A stretch of 8,811 nucleotides of DNA from Oscillospiraceae bacterium (GTDB lineage: Bacteria; Bacillota_A; Clostridia; Oscillospirales; Oscillospiraceae). How positions within the stretch are numbered: position 1 is the first letter of the stretch; every line of letters begins with the position of its first letter. The stretch lies in the NCBI GenBank assembly GCA_017411665.1, contig JAFQPT010000129.1, positions 1 through 8,811 on the forward strand, in the 5' to 3' direction. The position numbers and the translations under genes are program-made. The notes under the pieces are model-generated. The model was given only the letters and a program-made list of their open reading frames with translations, was not told where the DNA came from and ran no database searches. This document shows, in pieces, positions 1-5,757 of the stretch.

Positions 1-27
1 CCTTTCACATGGTAAAAAAGGTTATCG

Positions 28-120
28 AAATGCTGGCGGCCGGGCTGTCTTAGCCGTGAAAGACCTTAGACCCCTAGCTTTGCGTCCCACCCTTTTGGAT
101 GGTTTGCCCTTACAGTATTT
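28..120 (-). promoter_or_regulatory. c-di-GMP-I (GEMM) riboswitch aptamer, minus strand
   Basis: Read on the minus strand, this stretch has the hallmarks of the cyclic di-GMP class I riboswitch: GGGCAAACC (101-109), a P2-type hairpin CCATCC-AAAA-GGGTGG, then GGGACGCAAAGC, CTAAGG, and the 3' part AGACAGCCCGGCCGCC. A closing P1 stem can be drawn between AAATACTG (113-120 on +) and CAGCATTT (28-35 on +), 7 of 8 pairs. The aptamer senses c-di-GMP and controls the gene downstream of it in cis. That gene lies left of position 1 and is not in the window, so the target is unknown. A run of six T on the minus strand follows at 14-19, but I could not define a terminator stem. The usual GAAA tetraloop reads AAAA here. 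Confidence 0.87.
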
Positions 121-127
121 CAGAGCC

Positions 128-146
128 GACCGAGCTGTGTTCGGTC
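128..146 (-). other. Small hairpin upstream of the c-di-GMP aptamer
   Basis: A perfect 6-bp inverted repeat, GACCGA (128-133) and TCGGTC (141-146), with a 7-nt loop. It would form in the minus-strand leader just 5' of the riboswitch aptamer. It has no T-tract and no known role; it may be a leader stem or chance. The rest of 147-288 shows no gene and no clear minus-strand promoter; the best -10-like box is TATAGT (193-198 on +) with a poor -35. Confidence 0.35.
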
Positions 147-288
147 TAAGCCCAAGAGTGTACTCTCCGCACAGAATACACCGATTATTCAAACTATATT
201 GTATCGGAACGATGTTACAGAATTTGTTACATTTTGATGTCTAATGGAAGAAAAATGAAAAGAATTTAAGGGTTTAGTCTTGTGTAAT

Positions 289-318
289 TTCACGAATTGG
301 TATATTATATATTATAAT
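289..318 (+). promoter_or_regulatory. Sigma-A-type promoter of the BTAD regulator gene
   Basis: TTCACG (289-294) and a perfect TATAAT (313-318) are separated by 18 bp. Transcription would start near 325, leaving a leader of about 31 nt before the ATG at 356. The divergent riboswitch transcript starts somewhere in the same intergenic region. Confidence 0.7.
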
Positions 319-355
319 GTGGAACTGTAACTGTGCGGCAAAGGAGGCGGTGAGC

Positions 356-1561
356 ATGGAACAACTGCATATCCAAACATTTGGTGTATTTTCCATCAGC
401 GCCGGCGGGAAAACCGTTTCCGATGCGGGCAAGCGTGTGGCGATTCCTTGGACGCTGCTGGCATACCTGATTTGTAACCGCGGAACTGTGGTCTCTCAGA
501 AGAAGCTGATTGAGCTGCTCTGGGGGGAAACCTCTGACAACCGCAATCCCGAAAGCACACTTCGCATCACCCTGCACAGAGCACGCGGCTTGCTGGACGG
601 TTTGTGGGAAGGTGCAGGCAGAGAGTTGGTTATCCACAAGGATGACGGCTATACATGGAATGAAGAAGCGGAGATGGTTACGGACTTCGATGAGTTCGAC
701 CGCTTGTGCCTTACCGAGCAGGAAACCGAAGAGGAACGGCTGCATGCGCTGCAAAAGGCGCTGCTGCTGTATCGCGGTTCGTTTTTGGAAAAGCATGCAA
801 CGGAATCCTGGGTTATCCCCCTCAGTGCCTATTACCATAATTTATATGTTTCTGCGGTGATGGAAACCGCAAAGCTGCTGAGTGACCGCGGCTACCATCT
901 GGAGGCGGCAAATGTTTGCCGCGATGCAGTTCGCCATGAGCTCTATCATGAAGAGCTTCATCGGCTGCTGATGAAGGAATTGATGGCAGCCGGTGACAGA
1001 AAACAGGCTGTGGCTGTATACGATGCCTTGAGCAAACGGCTGTTTGACGATTTCGGCATTCATCCCGGGGATAAGATTCGGGAGCAGTATCGCGCCTGCC
1101 GCAGCTATCTGGAAGAGCATGTGCTGTCTGCAGAGGAAGTGCTGAAGCATCTGCAGGAAGAAGAGTATGCCAGAGGCGCACTGGAATGTGATTATGACTA
1201 TTTCCGCGTGCTGTGCCGCTCCGAAAGCCGCAGCATGGAGCGCAACGGCAATGCCACCCATATCTGTCTGCTGACGGTCACGAGTGCAACGGGCAAGCCT
1301 TTGGCAAAGCGGAGCTCCGACCGTATTATGCGGCAGCTGGGAGACGTGGTGCGGCTGAATCTACGCCGCGGAGATGCCTATTCCCGATGCAGCACCATGC
1401 AGTATGTTGTGATGCTGCCCAAGGCTAACTATGAAAACAGCTGTATGGTATGCCGACGCATCATCAGTTCTTTTACCCGTGCCCATCCCGGTGGGAACAT
1501 CAAAATCGGCTACGTGGTGCAGCCGCTGCTGCCCGGTCAGCCCAATCAATCGCAAGCTTAA
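356..1561 (+). CDS. SARP/BTAD-family transcriptional regulator with degenerate GGDEF-like C-terminal domain
   Basis: A 401-aa cytoplasmic DNA-binding regulator. The start at 356 is chosen because AAGGAGG (341-347) lies 8 nt upstream; an in-frame ATG at 317 falls inside the -10 box. Residues about 1-103 form an OmpR/PhoB-like winged helix (VSQKKLIELLWGE, then TLRITLHRAR and DDGYTW). Residues about 108-255 are the helical bacterial transcriptional activator domain (FLEKHATESWV, AANVCRDAVRHELYHEELHR, FGIHPGDKIREQYRA). Residues about 275-390 look like a GGDEF fold: RRGDAYSR, then CSTMQYVVMLP where R-x-GGDEF-xxxLP is expected. The catalytic GGDEF is replaced by STMQY (346-350), so no diguanylate cyclase activity is expected. 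R337-x-x-D340 sits exactly at the canonical I-site spacing, so the domain could bind c-di-GMP; that is inference. No AfsR-like NB-ARC ATPase domain is present. The gene is monocistronic, between its own promoter and terminator. Its targets are unknown. Confidence 0.88.
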   Translation: MEQLHIQTFGVFSISAGGKTVSDAGKRVAIPWTLLAYLICNRGTVVSQKKLIELLWGETSDNRNPESTLRITLHRARGLLDGLWEGAGRELVIHKDDGYTWNEEAEMVTDFDEFDRLCLTEQETEEERLHALQKALLLYRGSFLEKHATESWVIPLSAYYHNLYVSAVMETAKLLSDRGYHLEAANVCRDAVRHELYHEELHRLLMKELMAAGDRKQAVAVYDALSKRLFDDFGIHPGDKIREQYRACRSYLEEHVLSAEEVLKHLQEEEYARGALECDYDYFRVLCRSESRSMERNGNATHICLLTVTSATGKPLAKRSSDRIMRQLGDVVRLNLRRGDAYSRCSTMQYVVMLPKANYENSCMVCRRIISSFTRAHPGGNIKIGYVVQPLLPGQPNQSQA

Positions 1562-1595
1562 AAGGGGTTCCGCTTTGTGCGGAAGCCCCTTTTTT
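1561..1595 (+). terminator. Rho-independent terminator after the BTAD regulator
   Basis: GGGGTTCCGC (1564-1573) pairs with GCGGAA-G-CCCC (1579-1589) around a 5-nt loop with one bulged G. Flanking A residues extend the stem into the T-tract at 1590-1595. The hairpin starts right at the stop codon. Confidence 0.9.
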
Positions 1596-1596
1596 C

Positions 1597-1625
1597 TTGC
1601 CAATCTATAGGGATTAGAGTAGAAT
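1597..1625 (+). promoter_or_regulatory. Promoter of the azlC-azlD-lipoprotein operon
   Basis: TTGCCA (1597-1602) and TAGAAT (1620-1625) with an ideal 17-bp spacer, directly after the preceding terminator. The predicted transcription start is near 1632. Confidence 0.72.
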
Positions 1626-1677
1626 AAAATCACTGAATTGCGGCTGTTTGACAGCTGTGGGAAAGCGAAGTGAACGT

Positions 1678-2361
1678 GTGAAAAAGGTATTCAAGCCTGC
1701 GCTGATTGCCACTTTGCCCGTGTTAACGGGATATCTGGTGCTGGGCTTTGGATTTGGGATTATTATGAAGGCAAACGGCTTCGGCATCGGGCTGACCTTT
1801 GCCATGAGTCTGCTGATTTACGCAGGGTCCATGCAGTATGCGGCCATCGGGCTGTTTACGGGCGGAGCCTCCCTGCTGACGGTGGGGCTGACCACGCTGA
1901 TGGTCAATGCCAGACACCTGTTTTACGGCATTTCCATGCTGGATAAATACAAACACACAGGGGCGGCAAAGCCCTACTTGATTTTCGGGCTTACCGATGA
2001 GACCTACTCTCTGGTCTGCGGTGACCTGCCCGAAATTCCCGAAGAGAACCGAAACGATTACTATCTGCTGGTAACGGTGCTTGACCAACTGTACTGGGTT
2101 GCAGGCTCTGTACTGGGGGCTGCTGCAGGTGCGCTGCTCAGCTTCAACAGTGAGGGCATCGACTTTGCGCTGACAGCACTGTTCCTGACGGTGTTTACCG
2201 ACCAGTGGCTCCAAACCGAGCGCCATGCCCCTGCGCTGATTGGAGTGGGCGTGTCTGTAGGCAGCCTGCTGCTGTTTGGTGCGGACAGCTTTCTGATTCC
2301 TGCCATGCTGGTCATCGGGGTGCTGTTATGTCTGTATAAGGAGGATGGTGCCCATGAATGA
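1678..2361 (+). CDS. azlC: AzlC-family branched-chain amino acid permease subunit
   Basis: The larger membrane subunit of an AzlCD-type exporter. In Bacillus subtilis AzlCD confers 4-azaleucine resistance, and in E. coli the related YgaZH exports valine. Family signatures seen are the N-terminal KPALIATLPVLTGYLVLGFGFGI, shown here only in part as TLPVLTGYLVLGFGFG (12-27), MSLLIYAGSMQYAA (43-56), VNARHLFYGISM (76-87) and GLTDETYSL (104-112). Several hydrophobic helices follow, and the length of 227 aa is usual for the family. The start is uncertain: GTG at 1678 gives the family-like N-terminus (VKKVFKPA), while in-frame TTG 1648 and GTG 1657 add a non-conserved extension. None has a strong ribosome binding site, so translation may be weak. 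It overlaps azlD by 8 bp, which suggests coupled translation. The actual substrate cannot be read from the sequence. Confidence 0.92.
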   Translation: MKKVFKPALIATLPVLTGYLVLGFGFGIIMKANGFGIGLTFAMSLLIYAGSMQYAAIGLFTGGASLLTVGLTTLMVNARHLFYGISMLDKYKHTGAAKPYLIFGLTDETYSLVCGDLPEIPEENRNDYYLLVTVLDQLYWVAGSVLGAAAGALLSFNSEGIDFALTALFLTVFTDQWLQTERHAPALIGVGVSVGSLLLFGADSFLIPAMLVIGVLLCLYKEDGAHE

Positions 2362-2680
2362 GCTGCAGGTTTGGTATGCCGTCGGTGTGATCGCGCTGGT
2401 GACGGCAGGGATTCGATTTTTGCCCTTTGCGGTATTCCGCGGGGAAAAGCAGACCCCGCCTATGGTGGAGAAGCTGGGACGTGTGCTGCCCTATGCCATT
2501 ATGGGGATGCTGGTGGTGTATTGTCTCAAGTGTGTGAGCTTCGCCGCTGTAGGAGACTGGCTGCCCTCGGTCATCGCAAGTGCAGTGACGGTGGGACTGT
2601 ATGTATGGAAACGGAACACTCTTGTAAGCATCATTGCAGGCACGGTGTGTTATATGCTGCTGGTGCAGATGATATTTTGA
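2354..2680 (+). CDS. azlD: AzlD-family branched-chain amino acid transport subunit
   Basis: The small partner membrane protein (108 aa) of AzlC. It has the family features of about four hydrophobic segments, RFLPFAVFRG (21-30) after the first helix, PPMVEKLGRVLPYAIMGML (35-53) and VVYCLK (54-59). ATG 2354 is preferred because AAGGAGG (2338-2344) lies 9 nt upstream; the in-frame ATG at 2345 directly abuts that site. The start lies inside the end of azlC (8-bp overlap), the usual coupled arrangement. No terminator separates it from the lipoprotein gene that begins 18 nt after its stop, so co-transcription with the array is likely. Confidence 0.92.
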   Translation: MNELQVWYAVGVIALVTAGIRFLPFAVFRGEKQTPPMVEKLGRVLPYAIMGMLVVYCLKCVSFAAVGDWLPSVIASAVTVGLYVWKRNTLVSIIAGTVCYMLLVQMIF

Positions 2681-2698
2681 CGGAAAAGAGGGACTGAC

Positions 2699-3307
2699 AT
2701 GAAAAAAGGAATCTTACTCGCAATCGCTTTATTGCTGCTGAGCCTTTGCGGCTGTAAGGCAGCGGTGGAAACGGAAGAACTCTGGCTGCTGGAAAGCCAG
2801 AAGGCGTATACTCCCAACGGTCAGATGACCTTGGAAGTGCAGTATCAATATGACGAGGACGGTTATAAGATTTACAGAGGGATGACATTTTACAAAAACG
2901 GGGAATCCAGCTGGGAGAGCAATGATACCTATGAGTACACCGGTGAGGAAACCGAAGACGGTAAAAGAGTGGCCATTCAGACGGAGGACTATGGGGATTC
3001 CCCCGGTGCGCAGGCAGGGACGATCGAACCCCGTCGGGTGACAATGACGCGGGATGCAAGAGCCCATGTCTGGACGAGTACCGAGGATATCTGTACGGCA
3101 GTGTATTTCCCCGAGGATATGGACGAGGGCAACATTCTGTATACCTGGAATGAACGCACCGATAATCAGCCCCAGTTCCATCATGCGGAATATACCTTCG
3201 ATGAACACGGCAACCCCACCCATGTTGTTACCTACAGCAGCGACATGACTGTCATCGGTACTGCGGAGTTTACATGGCGTTTGTGTGAAGTTGTGAAGGA
3301 CGAGTAA
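2699..3307 (+). CDS. Lipoprotein, paralog 1 of 4, unknown function
   Basis: A 202-aa predicted lipoprotein with signal peptide 1-18 (MKKGILLAIALLLLSLCG) and lipobox LCGC, so C19 would be lipidated and the protein anchored on the outer face of the membrane. The mature part is acidic, rich in Tyr, Glu and Asp, with no enzyme motif. Three similar short units are visible: YQYDEDGY (49-56), YEYTGEETEDGKRV (78-91) and AEYTFDEHGNPTHVVTY (163-179), each an aromatic pair, acidic residues and a Gly turn, as in YD/RHS-type beta hairpins. It ends VIGTAEFTWRLCEVV like its three relatives downstream. GAGGGA (2688-2693) lies 5 nt before the ATG. The function is not recognised; an extracytoplasmic binding or immunity-like role is possible but unproven. 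Confidence 0.85.
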   Translation: MKKGILLAIALLLLSLCGCKAAVETEELWLLESQKAYTPNGQMTLEVQYQYDEDGYKIYRGMTFYKNGESSWESNDTYEYTGEETEDGKRVAIQTEDYGDSPGAQAGTIEPRRVTMTRDARAHVWTSTEDICTAVYFPEDMDEGNILYTWNERTDNQPQFHHAEYTFDEHGNPTHVVTYSSDMTVIGTAEFTWRLCEVVKDE

Positions 3308-3328
3308 AATCGGAAAAGGAGAATTGCT

Positions 3329-3889
3329 GTGAAAAAACAACTGACAATCGTATTGACGCTGCTGATGCTGCTGATATTCTGCAGCTGCAAGGCGGCAGTG
3401 CAGACAGAGAAAGTCTGGCTGTTGGAAAGCCAGACAATATATGATGCTGACGGGCAGCTTAAGGACGAATTGCGGTTTCAGTATAACGAAGAAGGGTTTA
3501 TGACCGATTGCGATTGTTTCTTTGGTTTGGATTATCGTTTCGAGTACACCGGCGAGGTAGATGAATTAGGGCAAAGAGCTTGTGTTCAAGTCATAGAAAA
3601 GCTGGATGGAGAAGAAGATTCTCGAAGAATCACAGTACCATCCCATGGTCGTGCAATGTCCTTGTCGTCATATCAGGATATTTGTTCGTCGGTCTGTTTT
3701 CCGGAGGATATGGAGGGGAATGTTCTGAGAAACTGGAACGAAAACCCTGATACTCATCCCCGATTCCAATATGCGGAATATATCTTCGATGAGAACGACA
3801 ACCCTGTGAAAGTCATCACCTATGGCGAGGATTTATCCGTCATCGGCACCACAGAGTTCACATGGCGGCTGTCTGAGGTCATTCGATAA
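3329..3889 (+). CDS. Lipoprotein, paralog 2 of 4 (shortest, most divergent)
   Basis: A 186-aa homologue of paralog 1, starting with GTG 21 nt after it; AAGGAG (3316-3321) sits 7 nt upstream. The signal peptide ends in lipobox FCSC with C20 as the lipidation site. It keeps VWLLESQ (29-35), the units FQYNEEGF (50-57), FEYTGE (71-76) and AEYIFDENDNPVKVITY (149-165), and the C-terminal GEDLSVIGTTEFTW (166-179). It is about 16 residues shorter than paralogs 1 and 3, mostly between the first and second units, and has extra cysteines (DCDCFFG 60-66 and DICSSVCFPED 117-127). The DNA of its central part looks AT-richer than that of its neighbours. The Gly of the third turn is replaced (DENDN instead of D-HGN). 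The reading frame is intact. Confidence 0.83.
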   Translation: MKKQLTIVLTLLMLLIFCSCKAAVQTEKVWLLESQTIYDADGQLKDELRFQYNEEGFMTDCDCFFGLDYRFEYTGEVDELGQRACVQVIEKLDGEEDSRRITVPSHGRAMSLSSYQDICSSVCFPEDMEGNVLRNWNENPDTHPRFQYAEYIFDENDNPVKVITYGEDLSVIGTTEFTWRLSEVIR

Positions 3890-3910
3890 CGGCAGGAAAG
3901 GAGAGCGGCT

Positions 3911-4519
3911 GTGAAAAAACAACCGATAATTGTTTTGACGCTGCTGATGCTGCTGACACTGTGCGGCTGCAAGGCGGCTGAGGAGACGCAGGAGCGGGAG
4001 CTCTGGCTGCAGGTGGGGCAAATCGGCTACGATGCCTACGGCATGAAGGACCATGAGATTCGATTTTCCTATAATGAAGACGGCTATATCCTGTCGGAAG
4101 AAAGTGATTTTTTCTACGGCGGGGAATTCATGGACGAGTCCAACTTTACCTATGACTATACCGGCGAAGAAACCGCGGATGGGGCAAGGGTCTGTATGCA
4201 GATATTTGACCGGGGGGATGCTCCTTTGCTGGACCCCTCCGAGGGAGAGCCTGTTCGGGTGGAAATGCAGCGGGATATGACATTCGGCTGGAAAAGTGTA
4301 GGCGATCTATGCACCTGGGCGCTTAGAGCCGAAGAACTGGAAGATGGAAAGATTCTGAGAAACTGGAACGAAGATCCCTATTCTCAGCCCCAATTCCAAT
4401 ACGCGGAGTACACCTTCGATGACCATGGCAATCCTGTAAAAATCGTGACCTACGGTGAAGATTTGTCTGTCATCGGTACTGTGGAGCTGACGTGGCAGCT
4501 GTTTGAGCCTGTGGAGTAA
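3911..4519 (+). CDS. Lipoprotein, paralog 3 of 4
   Basis: A 202-aa predicted lipoprotein with signal peptide 1-19, lipobox LCGC and lipid site C20. It starts with GTG, again 21 nt after the previous stop, with AAGGAG (3898-3903) 7 nt upstream, so gene and spacer appear to have been duplicated together with paralog 2. The N-terminal MKKQ-xIIVLTLLMLL is nearly identical to that of paralog 2. Units: FSYNEDGY (52-59), YDYTGEETADGARV (81-94) and AEYTFDDHGNPVKIVTY (165-181), then GEDLSVIGTVELTW (182-195). The segments between units one and two and between two and three differ strongly from the other copies. No enzymatic or known binding motif is visible. Confidence 0.84.
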   Translation: MKKQPIIVLTLLMLLTLCGCKAAEETQERELWLQVGQIGYDAYGMKDHEIRFSYNEDGYILSEESDFFYGGEFMDESNFTYDYTGEETADGARVCMQIFDRGDAPLLDPSEGEPVRVEMQRDMTFGWKSVGDLCTWALRAEELEDGKILRNWNEDPYSQPQFQYAEYTFDDHGNPVKIVTYGEDLSVIGTVELTWQLFEPVE

Positions 4520-5053
4520 CGGCTTGAAACGAAACGGGGAAAAGGGTATGAAAAAGCAACTGATGATGGTTTTGCTGGCAGTGCTGCTGCCACTGTGCGG
4601 CTGCAAAGCACCTGAGGAGGCACCTCCGGAGGTTTGGCTTCTGGAAAGTCAGAACATCTATGATGAAAATGGAGAGCTCTTTGGTGAAGTACGATATACA
4701 TATAATGAGGAAGGCTATCTGACCTCTTCCCGCGGCGGTGTCTTTTTCTTTGGGGAACTGGTAGACCAGATCAACTTCACCTATGAGTACACCGGTGAGG
4801 AAACCGAGAACGGTGCCAAGGTTTGCATCGAGACGGTAGATTATGGCGATGTAATGGAAGGCGAGTCCTACGAGAGCGAAATGGTACAGGGAACCTACAC
4901 GGTCTGGACGTTTATGGAATATGTTTGCGCGGCTGTGAAATATCCCGAAGAGCTGGAGGGCGGAACCATTCTGCGAAACAGCGAGGAGGCTGTGGATTTT
5001 CCGTCCCAATTCCTGTATGCGGAGTACACCTTCGATGACCATGGCAATCCTGT
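4403..5053 (+). repeat. Direct repeats within the lipoprotein array
   Basis: An identical 35-bp block occurs at 4403-4437 (paralog 3) and 5019-5053 (paralog 4), encoding the third YD-like unit. A separate identical 29-bp block occurs at 2927-2955 (paralog 1) and 4779-4807 (paralog 4), encoding the second unit. Such patchy identity in otherwise diverged copies fits recent duplication or gene conversion and could support recombination between copies. Confidence 0.8.
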
Positions 5054-5135
5054 GCATATCGTCAGCTACGGCGAGGACTTGTCCGTGCTGGGTACTGTGG
5101 ATTTGACATGGCAGCTGCTGGAGTACGTTGAGTAA
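4548..5135 (+). CDS. Lipoprotein, paralog 4 of 4
   Basis: A 195-aa predicted lipoprotein with signal peptide 1-18, lipobox LCGC and lipid site C19. ATG 4548 is chosen because it places the MKKQ signal peptide first; an upstream in-frame start at 4503 would overlap paralog 3 and put a charged extension before it. The ribosome binding site is modest: GGGGA (4536-4540) 7 nt upstream. Units: YTYNEEGY (50-57), YEYTGEETENGAKV (79-92) and AEYTFDDHGNPVHIVSY (158-174), then GEDLSVLGTVDLTW (175-188). It shares a 35-bp identical stretch with paralog 3 near the 3' end and a 29-bp one with paralog 1 in the middle. Its tryptophan-asparagine motif (LRNWNE in 2 and 3) has become LRNSEE. Confidence 0.84.
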   Translation: MKKQLMMVLLAVLLPLCGCKAPEEAPPEVWLLESQNIYDENGELFGEVRYTYNEEGYLTSSRGGVFFFGELVDQINFTYEYTGEETENGAKVCIETVDYGDVMEGESYESEMVQGTYTVWTFMEYVCAAVKYPEELEGGTILRNSEEAVDFPSQFLYAEYTFDDHGNPVHIVSYGEDLSVLGTVDLTWQLLEYVE

Positions 5136-5149
5136 CGGCTTCGGCATGC

Positions 5150-5178
5150 TTGTAATCTGAGCGGGAAAATGGTACACT
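5150..5178 (+). promoter_or_regulatory. Candidate promoter before the small membrane protein gene
   Basis: TTGTAA (5150-5155) and TACACT (5173-5178) with a 17-bp spacer lie in the 83-nt gap after paralog 4. Each box matches 4 of 6 consensus positions. Read-through from the lipoprotein operon is also possible because no terminator is seen in this gap. Confidence 0.5.
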
Positions 5179-5218
5179 GTATCAGATTGGAAAGAAACTG
5201 CGGGAAAGGAGGCGGAAT

Positions 5219-5638
5219 ATGGAAAAACGGCTGAAAAAGGCTCTGCAGGCCCTGCTTTTGGTAGTGGGTATCACGGTTGCCTGTCTGGCATTCATGCCTT
5301 GGCAGGTGCGGAATGTGGTGGAGCCGTTGGACGAGGCAAATCGATGCATGATTTTGCGGTATGACCAGAGCTATTCCACCGCCTATCCGATGGGAGACGA
5401 GCTGGAGCAGCTGTTGGAAACGCTGGGAGGCTCTCATGGGCAGTTTGACCGTGCCCGCGGTCAGCTCACCTATTACGGAGAAGAACCCTTGTACCGTATT
5501 TTCCTCTGGACGCCGGAAGGACGTATTCCCGATGTTTGGGTGTGCGGCCCTGCCTTCTTCTATGAAGGCTCACAATTTATGCTCAATGATGCAGATGCGG
5601 CAGCGCTGGATGCGATGCTTGCAAGCTGTTTTTCCTAA
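5219..5638 (+). CDS. Small membrane-anchored protein of unknown function
   Basis: A 139-aa protein I do not recognise. MEKRLKKALQ is followed by one hydrophobic segment (about residues 11-26), which suggests an N-terminal signal anchor with the rest outside the cytoplasm. TVAC (19-22) resembles a lipobox, but Thr at -3 is not typical, so lipidation is doubtful. The outer part holds MILRYDQSYSTAYPMGDELEQL (in pieces: RYDQSY 47-52, MGDELEQLLETLGG 58-71), LYRIFLWTPEGRIPDVWVCG (91-110) and ends in a short helix LNDADAAALDAMLASC. No catalytic motif is visible. AAAGGAGG (5205-5212) lies 6 nt before the ATG, a strong site. It is not homologous to the lipoproteins before it, but the position suggests a related surface role. 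Confidence 0.78.
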   Translation: MEKRLKKALQALLLVVGITVACLAFMPWQVRNVVEPLDEANRCMILRYDQSYSTAYPMGDELEQLLETLGGSHGQFDRARGQLTYYGEEPLYRIFLWTPEGRIPDVWVCGPAFFYEGSQFMLNDADAAALDAMLASCFS

Positions 5639-5639
5639 T

Positions 5640-5707
5640 AATCAAGGGGCAAACGCGGAAGACTTTGTATAAAAGGTCAGTCTTTGCGGATGCCCCTTGA
5701 TTTTTTT
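5640..5707 (+). terminator. Large Rho-independent terminator
   Basis: A perfect 12-bp outer stem, AATCAAGGGGCA (5640-5651) with TGCCCCTTGATT (5691-5702), encloses inner pairs CGC/GCG and AAGACT/AGTCTT (5659-5664, 5679-5684). A seven-T run at 5701-5707 follows. It starts two bases after the preceding stop codon. Confidence 0.88.
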
Positions 5708-5724
5708 GTTTTCTGTGATAGACT
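5697..5724 (+). promoter_or_regulatory. Candidate promoter of the YitT-family gene
   Basis: TTGATT (5697-5702) and TAGACT (5719-5724), spacer 16 bp, with an extended -10 TG at 5716-5717. The -35 box overlaps the T-rich end of the upstream terminator, so the two signals are packed together. Confidence 0.5.
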
Positions 5725-5757
5725 ACCGCCGTCAAAAACAAAAAAGGAGGAACACTC

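Noticed and set aside
189..226. Minus-strand promoter for the c-di-GMP riboswitch (TATAGT at 193-198 or TACAAT at 198-203)
   Set aside because: A promoter must exist somewhere here, but no candidate has a convincing -35 box at proper spacing, so I do not call one.
56..244. 62-codon open frame on the + strand
   Set aside because: It lies across the c-di-GMP aptamer on the other strand, has no ribosome binding site and shows no protein-like composition.
356..1561. Reading the regulator's C-terminus as an active diguanylate cyclase
   Set aside because: The GGDEF signature is replaced by STMQY, so the metal- and GTP-binding residues are gone.
2699..5135. Regularly spaced similar blocks, considered as a repeat array or CRISPR-like structure
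   Set aside because: The period is that of whole genes (about 600 bp), and the conserved blocks encode protein motifs in frame.
4470..5177. 235-codon open frame on the minus strand (and similar ones at 2729-3340)
   Set aside because: These are antisense shadows of the lipoprotein genes; they recur at the same place in paralogs and lack ribosome binding sites.
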